A stretch of 64,000 bases of DNA from contig NC_010001.1 of the NCBI RefSeq assembly GCF_000018685.1, positions 3,996,001 through 4,060,000 on the forward strand. The letters run 5' to 3'. Below are positions 17,428-27,099 of this stretch, in pieces. Within the stretch, counting starts at the first letter, position 1; each line of letters starts with the position of its first letter. The stretch is from Lachnoclostridium phytofermentans ISDg (GTDB lineage: Bacteria; Bacillota; Clostridia; Lachnospirales; Lachnospiraceae). The notes under the pieces were generated by a model. The model ran no database searches, was not told where the DNA came from, and saw only the letters and a program-made list of their open reading frames with translations. The position numbers and the translations under genes are program-made.

Positions 17428-18570
17428 TTATTTCATATTCTCACGGTACTCAGCTAGCAAAAGATCAACCATCCTTCCATAGCTTTGCACTCCATCTTCC
17501 TGATTGTTCGCCTTTAAATAGGTATCATTCATCATCGTAGCAGCATTGCTAACTGCAGTATTCTCAAATTCACTCCAATAAACTGAATTATCTACTAAAT
17601 CAGCATGCACTCCTTCATTATAAAGCATCCTAACCTCACGATAACGCTCTTTATTCTGATCATATAGAGCATTTCCAGCAATGATTAAAGCCTGCATTAC
17701 ACCGCTATATTTCAGTTCAACATTGTCTGAGGCGGTACAAACCAAATAAGCAATATAATTTGCTTCATCTTCCCTCATAAAACCACGTAAATGAGCCATT
17801 TCATGACATGCGGTTGATGCTATAGAGTAATCTGGAATATCCACATTTACATTTGCCTCCATTGTAAACGGAATGAATATTCCGGTTAATTCCATCTGCG
17901 ACATTACTCGTGAAAATGTAATCGGTTTTGCAGCTGGATATCTACCTGATAATATAGAATAATCTTTTGAAATTTTTTGATATGCTCGTTTCGTTTCCAG
18001 CATTAATTCTTTTTTGGACATTGTGGAATCATAGACTCCACTTTCATCCACCGAAGGAATCGTATCTCTCAAATCATTTGCACGTAATGCTAATGATACA
18101 CATAATTCATACAATTCATCTTCTGAAGATTCTAATATCGTTAAACCACTGTAATAGCTAAAAGGATAACGATTATAATTAATTCCACACCCTATAATAT
18201 ATAGAGCCAAAACAATACTAATACCGCATAAAATATTTACAATCCCTTTACCGACCACTATGTAACGATCTTCTTTTGTTTTGATACTATGCATAAGGAA
18301 TCGTATCAAAAGAATCGTTAATAGTATAGGTCCAAGAATAACGATAAGCTCTGCTAACGAAAAAGGAAAGATACCTGTAAGCGTTGATAAAAATAGTGAC
18401 CATGGGCGATAGAAAAATCTTACTAATACTTTTTCTGTAAAATAACTGCTCCTCTTAGCAACCTGAAGCAACAAAAGAGAAATGGGTAATAGCAATAGAA
18501 TGAAATTACGTTTCAAACGTAACAATTGTCGAAGTTTGGGCAACTGTTGAATCAGTCTCTTTTCTTTCAT
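17428..18570 (-). CDS. DUF3810 membrane metalloprotease-like protein
   Basis: 380 residues with three N-terminal membrane spans (about 22-37, 70-94, 107-129) and an extracytoplasmic domain. The zincin motif is HEMAH (256-260) followed by the LRGFMREDEANYIAYL block with Glu candidates for the third ligand. This is the DUF3810 architecture. It is 29 bp downstream of the DUF4097 lipoprotein gene, so both are probably one operon working at the cell surface. Substrate unknown. Confidence 0.82.
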   Translation of the reverse strand: MKEKRLIQQLPKLRQLLRLKRNFILLLLPISLLLLQVAKRSSYFTEKVLVRFFYRPWSLFLSTLTGIFPFSLAELIVILGPILLTILLIRFLMHSIKTKEDRYIVVGKGIVNILCGISIVLALYIIGCGINYNRYPFSYYSGLTILESSEDELYELCVSLALRANDLRDTIPSVDESGVYDSTMSKKELMLETKRAYQKISKDYSILSGRYPAAKPITFSRVMSQMELTGIFIPFTMEANVNVDIPDYSIASTACHEMAHLRGFMREDEANYIAYLVCTASDNVELKYSGVMQALIIAGNALYDQNKERYREVRMLYNEGVHADLVDNSVYWSEFENTAVSNAATMMNDTYLKANNQEDGVQSYGRMVDLLLAEYRENMK

Positions 18571-18599
18571 CGTATTACCTCATTTCTTTTACTTACAGT

Positions 18600-19616
18600 C
18601 TATTGAAAAGTAACTTTTGCACTACCACTTGATAAATACAATGTAATACGCTTCGTTCCACCTTTGTCTACGAGAACCGAACCGTCATATTTTTTCTTTC
18701 CAACCCAGACATCACCATACTTTGAAGTAATATCAAGGCAATAATCTTCTTGTTTCCCTATTAAGTGTAAATTTACCTTACCGTAAGAATTATTGATATC
18801 TATCTTATCAACAGAACTATCCTCAACGGTGGCATCTCCACTGCTTAATTTTCCTTTTAGGGAAGTAATTGTAGATTCGTCTATCTTAACATCTCCATAA
18901 GAATTATTAAATTGTAATTCCTTTGTTTTTAGCTTATCTATCTTCAAACTACCGCTACTAAGTTCCACAGTTATGCTAGCATCTGGATATTCTTTTGTAA
19001 AAAAATCTTCTTCATTTATATTTTTTATCACTATATCTCCATAGCTATTCTTGATATTTGCTTCTCCGATTGCACTCCTATCAATAGTAAGATCACCAGA
19101 AGAAGCCACAGTGGTAAGCTTATCAATTGCTGTTGATGTTATTATGGTATCTCCATACGAATTTTCTACCTTTACATCCTTAGCAGAAAAGCTTCCCATT
19201 GAAACATTACCGCTTGATACTGTAATATTAACTTTATTAAAGTCTGCGGATGCAGGAATATATAGTTTAAAATAATTCGACTTTTTTAGGCTAATGGAAT
19301 AACCACCTTGATTCATATTACTATCATTAAAAGTTAATATACCATCTATTATTGAAATAACTGGTTCTTCATTGACATAATAATAAGAATATTCCACGTA
19401 ATATCCATCCGATGCTATTATATCAAAGTCTGCATACTGTGTGTTTACATTAATTGTAGAAATCTCCTCGATTGGTTCCTTAACAGTTCCAAAATACTTC
19501 ATATTATCTTCAGTATAACGTTCACTGTCAGTCGTAAAATAAAACTTTCCCTGGCATCCGCTTAACATCAATATTAGAAATAAGCTAACTAGGAGCCATA
19601 TTTTTTTTTGCTTCAT
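18600..19616 (-). CDS. DUF4097 lipoprotein, beta-helix repeats
   Basis: 338 residues from ATG 19616; the preferred start follows AGGGGAAG, while a longer form starting 30 bp earlier has no ribosome site. The lipobox LMLSGC places the lipidated Cys at 21. The body is a repetitive beta structure in which the short motifs NSYGD and SSGD/SSGN alternate about every 20 residues (at least four rounds), typical of DUF4097 putative adhesins. It is the first gene of an operon with the DUF3810 protein. DUF4097 proteins often accompany envelope-stress genes; the function here is not known. Confidence 0.83.
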   Translation of the reverse strand: MKQKKIWLLVSLFLILMLSGCQGKFYFTTDSERYTEDNMKYFGTVKEPIEEISTINVNTQYADFDIIASDGYYVEYSYYYVNEEPVISIIDGILTFNDSNMNQGGYSISLKKSNYFKLYIPASADFNKVNITVSSGNVSMGSFSAKDVKVENSYGDTIITSTAIDKLTTVASSGDLTIDRSAIGEANIKNSYGDIVIKNINEEDFFTKEYPDASITVELSSGSLKIDKLKTKELQFNNSYGDVKIDESTITSLKGKLSSGDATVEDSSVDKIDINNSYGKVNLHLIGKQEDYCLDITSKYGDVWVGKKKYDGSVLVDKGGTKRITLYLSSGSAKVTFQ

Positions 19617-19801
19617 CTCCACTTCCCCTAACTTCCAGTTATTCATCTCATTATACCATACTCACAAGCTCAGATGGTATGTAGCACTTTGTACCGTTTA
19701 TGTGCACTCACAACGCTTGCCACTGGTTATCAGCAACCCATCAGCATATGGTAATAACTTTCAATTGCACTTTATCCACTCCGTGATTTGATACAAATAT
19801 T

Positions 19802-19833
19802 TATGGTATAATGTTTGTAAACATTATACCATA
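19802..19833. promoter_or_regulatory. 32-bp near-perfect palindrome
   Basis: TATGGTATAATGTTT, two bases, then its exact complement. Each arm carries a TATAAT hexamer, so a -10-like box faces each way. There is no T tract. It lies between the pepF stop and the DUF4097 start, and could be a terminator-like hairpin or an operator. Confidence 0.6.
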
Positions 19834-19920
19834 GAATTTGTAAGAAAAAATTAAGAAAGTATTATATTTCGACAAAATTTCTTAAATTAATAAACTTGAT
19901 TATTTTTTTAAATTTATAAA

Positions 19921-21669
19921 CTAGACTAATTTCTTAAATTCATCGATTTGATCTGAAAATGTTTGTAATGCCTTACGGAAGAAATCTGGATCTGTCAAAT
20001 CAATTCCAGCAATTTTGGCAGCATCCTCTACATCACTTACTGTTGTTGCATGTAAAAGTGCACGATATTTTGGTAAAAATGCTTCTCCTTCTTCCATATA
20101 CTTCGCATATAACCCTCTTGCAAATAGACCACCAAATGCATATGGGAAGTTATAAAAACTATTACTACCAGAATAGTAATGCCCCTTACATACCCACATA
20201 TAAGGATGTAAAGACTCAGAGTCAAGACCATCGCCATAAGCTTCTTTTTGTGCTGCAAGCATCATTTCACATAACTCATCTGCGAACATAAAATTATCGT
20301 TACGTTTTTCAATCACCGCAGTCTCAAATAGATAGCGGGAATAGATATCACAGATAATCTGTGTAGCATCCTGAAGCTGACCTTCGATTAATGCTAATCT
20401 TTCTTCCCCTTTTGCATCTTTAATTGCTGCATTAAGAATTACATTTTCATTAAAAGTAGATGCGGTTTCTGCTACTGGCATAGAATAATCGCTATTTAAT
20501 AAGCGGTGGTCATGAATGTTATGGTTATGATAAGCATGACCAAGCTCATGTGCTAATGTAACAATATCAGAAATCGTACCATCATAATTTGATAAAATTC
20601 TGCTTTGTTTTATTGGTTGAAGGTTAGCGCAAAAAGCTCCGCCGACCTTACCTGCCTTAGGATAAAAATCAATCCAGCTTTCGTCGAATGCTCGCTCTAC
20701 CATTTGAGCTAAATCTGGTGCAAAGGTACGAAAATGTGTTAATAAATACTCTTTTGCCTCTTCAATACTGTACTTTTTCTCACTAGCACCCATTGGTGCA
20801 AATAAGTCATACCAAGGTAAACCATTCTCATGTCCTAATGCTTTTCCTTTCGCACGAAGATACTCATGGAATTTTGGCATATACTCCTTCATAGCAGTAA
20901 TCATTGCATTAAGCGTTTCCTTTTGCATGTGCGATTGATCTAAAGTCATATCGAGTACAGAAGAATACCCTCTTAACTTTGATAATGTTAAAACTTGGAG
21001 TTTGATACTATTTAAAGAATATGCGACACTGTCTTTTATTTTATTATAACATTCAAGTTCTGCTTCATAGGCTCTTTTTCGAGTAGATTTGTCCGTACTA
21101 TATGCCATATTACGAATTTCTGATAGAGTAACTTCCTCTCCATCATACAATGCCTTCACCGTTGAAGTAAGATAGCTTTGTAATTCACTCCATGCATTAG
21201 CACCTGAAATTGACATCTTAGCAATGATTTCTTCTGTCTCATCGCTCAATAGATGTTTATTGTTTTCCTTTATTTTACGGATGAAATAAGCATATTCACT
21301 TAGTCTTTCATCCTCTTTTATTAACGCATCGATATCATCTATTTTAGCAATATATTTCATAAAAATAGTATTTGCTTTTGCTAAATTGGAGGATTTTTGA
21401 TTGATTTGACCCAGATACGAAGTTGCTTCTGTTTCTTGTGTATTCGTAGACTGACGTAGAGAGCAGTAAGCAGCGAGATGCTCTAATCGAAAAGCTTCCT
21501 CTAAACAATCAAAAATTTGATTTAGTGCTTGTTTTTCCGGTAAATTATCAAGTTCTTTTGATAAATTATCCATCTTAACACTCATCAAATCAAACTGTTT
21601 CATATCCTCTTTAAAATTTTCATCATCATATCCAGTGTATAATGCATCTAATGACCATGTAGTATTCAT
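19921..21669 (-). CDS. pepF: Oligoendopeptidase F (M3B)
   Basis: 582 residues, close to the usual ~600. Cytosolic zinc metallopeptidase cleaving short peptides. The zinc site is HELGH (374-378) with the third ligand Glu401 in VAETASTFNE; the substrate-binding Tyr/His segment is HPYMWVCKGHYY. No signal peptide. Monocistronic. Confidence 0.95.
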   Translation of the reverse strand: MNTTWSLDALYTGYDDENFKEDMKQFDLMSVKMDNLSKELDNLPEKQALNQIFDCLEEAFRLEHLAAYCSLRQSTNTQETEATSYLGQINQKSSNLAKANTIFMKYIAKIDDIDALIKEDERLSEYAYFIRKIKENNKHLLSDETEEIIAKMSISGANAWSELQSYLTSTVKALYDGEEVTLSEIRNMAYSTDKSTRKRAYEAELECYNKIKDSVAYSLNSIKLQVLTLSKLRGYSSVLDMTLDQSHMQKETLNAMITAMKEYMPKFHEYLRAKGKALGHENGLPWYDLFAPMGASEKKYSIEEAKEYLLTHFRTFAPDLAQMVERAFDESWIDFYPKAGKVGGAFCANLQPIKQSRILSNYDGTISDIVTLAHELGHAYHNHNIHDHRLLNSDYSMPVAETASTFNENVILNAAIKDAKGEERLALIEGQLQDATQIICDIYSRYLFETAVIEKRNDNFMFADELCEMMLAAQKEAYGDGLDSESLHPYMWVCKGHYYSGSNSFYNFPYAFGGLFARGLYAKYMEEGEAFLPKYRALLHATTVSDVEDAAKIAGIDLTDPDFFRKALQTFSDQIDEFKKLV

Positions 21670-22033
21670 ATCCTTCTTCCTTTCGCTTTTAATATTTAAT
21701 GAATCCTAAGTTGTTCTTTTGAACATAAAAATTTCAGTATGTAATCTTGAATGCTCGCTAGGTCTCTACCTTAAGTACAAAGACAATTTGATTAGTTGAA
21801 AATCTTCATCTAGCAAAATCCACAGGGTAAAGGTGCATCCCTAGAAGCATTTATCCTGAATTTTCATCTGTATTGAAACTAGCACTATACCACCTTTTTT
21901 ATTATATAAGTAGTGTCATGTGAGTTTATAGATTATTATAACATAAATTTTCTCGTGTGTTGATAAATTTTGATTGGATTTTTCTTATATAACAGGAAAA
22001 AGTACACTTCTTAGCTTATCCATGTCAAGAATT

Positions 22034-22073
22034 AAGGAACTAGCAAAAACTAATGGATGTATGCTAGTTCCTT
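22034..22073 (-). terminator. Hairpin after the flavin reductase unit
   Basis: AAGGAACTAGCA (22034-22045) pairs perfectly with 22062-22073. The minus-strand T tract is weak. The surrounding 21670-22090 has no gene; it holds a copy of the dispersed leader motif (about 21984-22020). Confidence 0.6.
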
Positions 22074-22090
22074 TCCTATTCCTCTTAATC

Positions 22091-22255
22091 TTATTTTGCA
22101 CGGTTAATTGGTGCAATCCCTTCCTTTTTCGAATTATGCGTTTGATTTTGATTTTCTACTTTTGCCTTTTGAGTAGTACTGTTAAACTTTTCGTTTTGTT
22201 TCTTTTGCTCTCTTTTCTCAGAATTATTCGAATGAAATGAATTATTATTATTCAT
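22091..22255 (-). CDS. Small Asn/Lys/Gln-rich protein (54 aa)
   Basis: 54 codons from ATG 22255, preceded by GGGAGG (about 22259-22264). It begins MNNNNSFHSNNSEKREQKKQ and ends KEGIAPINRAK: very hydrophilic, Asn/Lys/Gln-rich, no hydrophobic core and no Cys. Its start is 10 bp after the stop of the flavin lipoprotein gene and its ribosome site lies in that gap, so it is cotranscribed. The composition recalls minor small acid-soluble spore proteins, but no family motif was recognised. Confidence 0.55.
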   Translation of the reverse strand: MNNNNSFHSNNSEKREQKKQNEKFNSTTQKAKVENQNQTHNSKKEGIAPINRAK

Positions 22256-22265
22256 ATGGCCTCCC

Positions 22266-24059
22266 TTAATGTGTTTTAACATATTCTGCCGCACTTTTTG
22301 CAGCAATTCTTCCAAAAACTACAATATCACATACCGCATTACCACCAATTCGGTTCGCACCGTGGATTCCTCCAGTAACTTCTCCTGCTGCGAATAACCC
22401 TTTGATTGGCTTGCCATCCGTAGAAATTACCTCTGCCTTCGTATTAATCTCTACACCACCCATCGTATGATGAATTGCAGGTGCTACTTTAATTGCATAA
22501 TAAGGTGCTTTTGAAATAGTTGTCTCCATACCAGTGGTACGATTGAATAAATCTTGTCCCTTTTCTGTAATTGTTTTATTCCAATTTGCCACTGTCTGGA
22601 TTAATTTATCTGGATCTACATTAATATCACTTGCAAGTTCTGAAAGATTATTCGCTTCTTTTACGATATCTGCATTGATATAACTTTCTACAGCACTTAG
22701 TTTCTCTCTTAGTTGTTGATCAAAAATTAGATAAGCGGAACTCCCCTCTTGTTCTAAAATTGCATTAGACAGTGAGTTTCTCGTACTTAATTCATTATAA
22801 AAACGCTCTCCGTTACGATTCACTAGGATTGCTCCTTGACCACGAACAGATTCTGTTATCATAATACTGTTTTCCTGCTCTACTGTCGAATGGGTTTGAA
22901 TTTGATCCATATCAACTACATTTGCACCGATATCCTGTGCCATTATAATACCATCACCGGTAGCTCCAGGAGTATTCGTTGTTTTATAACCAGCAAGCTT
23001 TTTATCATATTCCTCTACCATAGCTTCATTAGCACCAAATCCACCTGTTGCAAGAACAACAGCTTCACATGCTATTTTATAGTCTTTCTCTTTTCCCTTT
23101 GCTAAAACTCCAGATACTTTACCTTGATCCATTAAAATTTCAGTTGCTTTTGTATTATATAGTATATCAATTCCATTACTTTCTATATTATTTAGAAAGG
23201 TATTCACAATGTAATTTCCAATTGGTGCTCCGCCTTCTGGTGCATGCATTCTCTTAAAAGTAGCTCCACCAGAAAATGATAAATTTGTTAATGGTGCTCC
23301 AATCGAATCTAACCAAGCGATAGCATCCGCTGAATTCTCCACCATAGTACGTACTAAAGCTTCATTATTTAAATATTTTCCGCCTTTCATGGTATCTGCA
23401 ACGAAACTCTCAACTGTATCTGCAATTCCCAGTTGCTTTTGAAGAGGAGTATTTGCTGCATTAATACCACCGGTTGCCTTTACGGTATTCCCTCCCGCCA
23501 TTGGCATCTTCTCTAAGATAACGACAGATAGCCCTGCAGCCTTGGCTTCAATTGCTGCTGTCATTCCAGCCCCACCTGCCCCGATAACACATACATCAAC
23601 TGCTATCATTTCTTCTGGTAGTGAAGCTCCTTTTGTCGCTTCTGGTTCTACTGGTGCCAATTTAGATACATCGACACCAGCACTTGTAAGTGCTGCTGTA
23701 ACTGCTTCTATAATTGCTTTACTTGTTGTAGTTGCACCGCTCACAACATCAACCTGAACTGATTGTTGTTCCTCAATTTTTGGTGGTAAGTCACTCACTG
23801 CAATGGATCCTATGTTCTTTGTCTCATTTGGTCCAAATACATTAACTGATTCAATTCGGTCATTACTTAGGACAACTGTCGCGGTTATTTCTCCGCCATA
23901 CCCGGATGCTTTTCCTTCATAAGTTCCGGGTGTAAACCTTCCGCCCGCGGAAGGCGTTGCTGAGGGTGTAGCTCCTCCCTCGTTTTGTTTCTTACTACAA
24001 GACATTAATACAAATGCCATGATTACAATCATAGCGATTGCAACAATACGCCTTTTCAT
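22266..24059 (-). CDS. FMN/FAD lipoprotein, fumarate-reductase-like
   Basis: 597 residues from ATG 24059 (AAGGAG upstream). The lipobox FVLMSC gives Cys21, then a Ser/Thr/Pro linker and an FMN-binding domain with SGATTT (about 107-112), the type covalently flavinylated on Thr by ApbE. The FAD_binding_2 domain follows from GAGGAGMTAA (about 160), with GERFYNELSTR, HHTMGG and GANRIGGNAV supplying the His/Arg residues used by soluble fumarate reductases and urocanate reductase. No haem CxxCH is present. It is probably an extracytosolic reductase of an enoate, with electrons from a flavin-based chain; the substrate cannot be told from sequence. No ApbE is in the window. Confidence 0.86.
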   Translation of the reverse strand: MKRRIVAIAMIVIMAFVLMSCSKKQNEGGATPSATPSAGGRFTPGTYEGKASGYGGEITATVVLSNDRIESVNVFGPNETKNIGSIAVSDLPPKIEEQQSVQVDVVSGATTTSKAIIEAVTAALTSAGVDVSKLAPVEPEATKGASLPEEMIAVDVCVIGAGGAGMTAAIEAKAAGLSVVILEKMPMAGGNTVKATGGINAANTPLQKQLGIADTVESFVADTMKGGKYLNNEALVRTMVENSADAIAWLDSIGAPLTNLSFSGGATFKRMHAPEGGAPIGNYIVNTFLNNIESNGIDILYNTKATEILMDQGKVSGVLAKGKEKDYKIACEAVVLATGGFGANEAMVEEYDKKLAGYKTTNTPGATGDGIIMAQDIGANVVDMDQIQTHSTVEQENSIMITESVRGQGAILVNRNGERFYNELSTRNSLSNAILEQEGSSAYLIFDQQLREKLSAVESYINADIVKEANNLSELASDINVDPDKLIQTVANWNKTITEKGQDLFNRTTGMETTISKAPYYAIKVAPAIHHTMGGVEINTKAEVISTDGKPIKGLFAAGEVTGGIHGANRIGGNAVCDIVVFGRIAAKSAAEYVKTH

Positions 24060-24193
24060 AATATTCTCCTTTACTAACAATAAAGCACAAAACTATTACG
24101 TTCTCTTATTGTTAAATATATTGCACTGCCAATTTCACAGTTGCTACCAATAGTTTGTATACTTTAATTGGAATTTATGTGTAAAAGAGAATA

Positions 24194-25588
24194 TTATTTG
24201 GATTCTTTGACTTTCCACTCCTTAATGGTTGTTCCTAACACATTCTTAATCCGCTTACCCGCTTTCTCTAACGCTGTTGTAGTATTTCCTTTTTGAAACT
24301 CTTTTTGTGTCGGGACAATCACATAGTGTTTATTTTCATAAACAGGAAAAACTTTTAGTGGATAATATCCTGATTGCTTTAATGTTACTTTCCCATCTTC
24401 CTTACTAACCAGAAGGCGCAGGATGATTGTATCGTTATTTGCTTCGGTAGCCATACTTGATACAAAATTCCCCATAGAATACATGCATAGTACTTGTCTT
24501 TTATCACTTGTCTTTATGTATACTGCTTCTTGTAAACAATGAGGATGTGATCCGATAATAACGTCCACTCCAGCCTCTGCCATTTCTTTTGCATGTTGTT
24601 TCTGAAGATTCGTAATCTCTGTTGTATTTTCTATTCCCCAATGATTATACGCTATAACAAATTCTGCCCCAGCCTTTTTTGCTTCCTTAACATCACGTTC
24701 TACTGACGCTTTACTATAACAGTTAACAAAATTATTTAAATCATTTGCGGATAAACTTTGACGAAAATTAATATATTCCGTATAACTTAAAACCCCAATT
24801 TTAATTCCATTTACTTCATAGATAAGAAACCTAGGTAAATCATTTCCTAAGTAAGTTCCTACTTGTGCTATATGATATTCCTGTAATTTTTCTATTGTTT
24901 CTCTAATTCCGGCCATTCCACCATCGAGACAATGATTATTTGCAGTAACTACTGCGTCAAAACCTGCATACCGTAAAGCATCTAAAAAAGTTCCAGGCGC
25001 ATTGCAATTAGGGGAACCTTCTATTGTTTTTTGTTCGTAGGTATAGTAATTTGAATGAGATGTTAAGGTTTCAAGATTTCCAATGACCAAATCACTATTT
25101 GAAAATATTTGTTTCACAAAAGAAAAACTATCATTAAAAACATATGTACTTTTACTCTTTGCCCCATACTGTTGAGCACGTAAGCACATAAGATCTCCAG
25201 TTATCATCACAGTCGCGCTTTTTGCGATATCCATTGGTTCATCCTTACCACTTAGTAATATTAGCTCGTCTTCGCTCATCTTTTTTCGATAAACACCATC
25301 ATCCTCCAATATATAACGGTTCTTACTTATCTTACTTAGAGGCTGGTATGCTTTTCTTATTAGAGTTTCTTGCTTTTTTGCAAATACTATCTGACTTTTA
25401 AAGTTTGTACAACATAGGAATATAAGTATAAAAGTAAGAAGGAAAGCCCCTATATTTCGTAAGATATATTTCATATTCATAGTAAACTTTGTATTAATGC
25501 TAAACTTAATATTCATACTAAACATAATCTCCATATTAAAATTAAATATCATTTCTATCATATGCTCACTTGTCCCATAATATTCCAC
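24194..25588 (-). CDS. CapA-family metallophosphatase-like protein
   Basis: 464 residues at most. The PGA_cap (CapA) domain starts about residue 100 with MITGDLMCLRAQQ and continues with IGNLETLTSH, VVTANNHCLDGG, IAYNHWGIEN and IGSHPHCLQ, the metal-binding set of the calcineurin-like fold. One N-terminal membrane span (about 42-62) would anchor it outside. The start is uncertain: the longest frame begins GTG without a ribosome site, and the first ~40 residues arise from a threefold 18-nt repeat. CapA relatives take part in poly-gamma-glutamate or other surface polymer handling; no PgsBC partners are present. Confidence 0.82.
   Translation of the reverse strand: MEYYGTSEHMIEMIFNFNMEIMFSMNIKFSINTKFTMNMKYILRNIGAFLLTFILIFLCCTNFKSQIVFAKKQETLIRKAYQPLSKISKNRYILEDDGVYRKKMSEDELILLSGKDEPMDIAKSATVMITGDLMCLRAQQYGAKSKSTYVFNDSFSFVKQIFSNSDLVIGNLETLTSHSNYYTYEQKTIEGSPNCNAPGTFLDALRYAGFDAVVTANNHCLDGGMAGIRETIEKLQEYHIAQVGTYLGNDLPRFLIYEVNGIKIGVLSYTEYINFRQSLSANDLNNFVNCYSKASVERDVKEAKKAGAEFVIAYNHWGIENTTEITNLQKQHAKEMAEAGVDVIIGSHPHCLQEAVYIKTSDKRQVLCMYSMGNFVSSMATEANNDTIILRLLVSKEDGKVTLKQSGYYPLKVFPVYENKHYVIVPTQKEFQKGNTTTALEKAGKRIKNVLGTTIKEWKVKESK
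25448..25515. repeat. 18-nt imperfect repeat in CapA N-terminus
   Basis: On the minus strand three successive 18-nt units read TTTAGTATGAATATTAAG, TTTAGCATTAATACAAAG and TTTACTATGAATATGAAA, encoding FSMNIK, FSINTK and FTMNMK. They precede the membrane span and blur the choice of start codon. Confidence 0.8.
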
Positions 25589-25795
25589 TAGAAATCCAGG
25601 TTATTTTTCTATACCATATTCACACAGTTACTTCTATAGATAAATTATGAGATAAACTATGTCTACAATAGCACACGGTGGGATACATCTTGGTTTTTAC
25701 TCAGTATGAGCGAAACCTATTATTTTTAGCTATTCATCGATTTACTTATCACTTCATGGGAGTTTTACTAGAATTGTTAGACATGAGGAATTTTT

Positions 25796-26188
25796 ATGAA
25801 AGGAAAAACACATATTATCGGTGGTCTTGCCATCTCAGGATTACTGCTTTATTGTAATAAAACTTATCACTGGGATTTACCCATTACATCATTTGATTAT
25901 ATCACTGCATCTGTATTAGGTTCTTTATTGCCAGATATCGACCATAAAAAGAGTTTTCTTGGGTCAATTGTTCATCTACCGATCAAACATAGAACCCTTA
26001 CTCATAGCTTACTATTTTTATTTATTACCAGTATTATCGTACTTCAATTTAACTTAAGTATTGCTTTAGGGCTTTTTATTGGCATTAGTAGTCATTTAAT
26101 TCTAGACATGTTACCACTACGTTCAAAAGGTATCTGCTTGTTTTATCCTTCGAAAAAACGCTACAGTTTCTTTCGTATTCCAAGATAA
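25796..26188 (+). CDS. YdjM-like membrane metal-dependent hydrolase
   Basis: 130 residues with hydrophobic spans and the DUF457/YdjM signature: KGKTHIIGGLA with His6, LLPDIDHKKS, KHRTLTHSLLF and SSHLILDML. These His/Asp clusters are the putative metal site. It is shorter than E. coli YdjM (about 196 residues), ending soon after the last motif. GAGGAAT precedes ATG. Monocistronic and convergent with the next gene. Confidence 0.82.
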   Translation: MKGKTHIIGGLAISGLLLYCNKTYHWDLPITSFDYITASVLGSLLPDIDHKKSFLGSIVHLPIKHRTLTHSLLFLFITSIIVLQFNLSIALGLFIGISSHLILDMLPLRSKGICLFYPSKKRYSFFRIPR

Positions 26189-26260
26189 AAGAGTAAATGA
26201 GCTTGGAATCTACTGTGCTACCACAAAATTTGTGGCATCTGAATGCTCTGCATGAAAAAG

Positions 26261-26312
26261 ACCTGTTGCAAAATATGATACCTTAGGTTTGGTAACTTAT
26301 TTTGCAACAGGT
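26261..26312. terminator. Bidirectional terminator
   Basis: ACCTGTTGCAAAATA (26261-26275) pairs perfectly with 26298-26312, with CCTTTT on the plus side and CTTTTTC on the minus side, between two convergent genes. Confidence 0.85.
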
Positions 26313-26325
26313 CCTTTTGCCCCTA

Positions 26326-26676
26326 TTATAAATCTTTTCTTTTTTCCTTCGCATGAAGCATAAAGGCTCCTAACAGCATAAAACCGATGATAACCAGTAG
26401 TATGTATATAATATCTACTTTAGCAGGTGCTTCCTCTGTATTAGCCTGTCCTTCTTGTTTAGGATTCTCTTCAATCGGCTTGTTCGCTTGTTCTTTAGGC
26501 AAAGTTTCCGATTTTATTAGGAAAGTATCAAATACCACAGACTGTAATACGGTTACGTTATCAATTCTTTTGTCAGATTCCTCTGAATATGTCGGTATAA
26601 TTCCAAACGCCTCCATTGGATGAACTGAAGCTGATAAACATAACATTATCATTAGCATGAAAATGACTTTCTTCAA
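26326..26676 (-). CDS. Small exported protein with C-terminal anchor
   Basis: About 116 residues. The TTG start at 26676 is preferred since AAGGGGTG lies 6 nt upstream; a GTG three codons earlier overlaps that site. A signal peptide with core FMLMIMLCLSAS is followed by a ~70-residue extracellular part rich in Glu/Lys/Pro/Gln, one membrane span (about 91-108) and a basic tail KEKRKDL. No Cys in the mature part, no known domain. Function unknown. Confidence 0.6.
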   Translation of the reverse strand: MKKVIFMLMIMLCLSASVHPMEAFGIIPTYSEESDKRIDNVTVLQSVVFDTFLIKSETLPKEQANKPIEENPKQEGQANTEEAPAKVDIIYILLVIIGFMLLGAFMLHAKEKRKDL

Positions 26677-27099
26677 TAAATTCACCCCTTAATCGTATAC
26701 TCATATGTTAAATTTTGATATCCCCACATTTATTATAAGACGTTTGGAATTATATGTCAAACATTCATTTGTAATTTTTTACATTTCTATACAGTAATTC
26801 ACATTTCATAAAGTTTAAACGGTTTATCTTTCTATTATGTAGTTGATTTGTGAAATTACTTTTATATATCATCCTACATTTTAATTATAAATAACTCTTT
26901 TTACAGATTATTTAATTTTTTACTTGATCCTTATTATATTTAAGTAACATTAAACTTGTTGAAAATCCTCTTTATAAATTATTTATTTGTTTTAATAGGT
27001 CTAATTTTTTCTACCAATTGTTCTCTTATAACTTCACAATTAGTATGATCCTAATTTTTCATGACACTTTCTTCAATTTTCACTAAGAAGATTCATTTT
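26677..27099. other. AT-rich intergenic stretch, no gene seen
   Basis: Very AT-rich, with no open frame with a ribosome site and no clear hairpin on either strand. It presumably contains the promoter of the small exported protein and the 3' end of the phosphatase transcript. Confidence 0.5.

Noticed and set aside
24194..25588. Poly-gamma-glutamate synthesis operon
   Set aside because: Only the CapA-like gene is present; no PgsB/C-type ligase or membrane partner is nearby.
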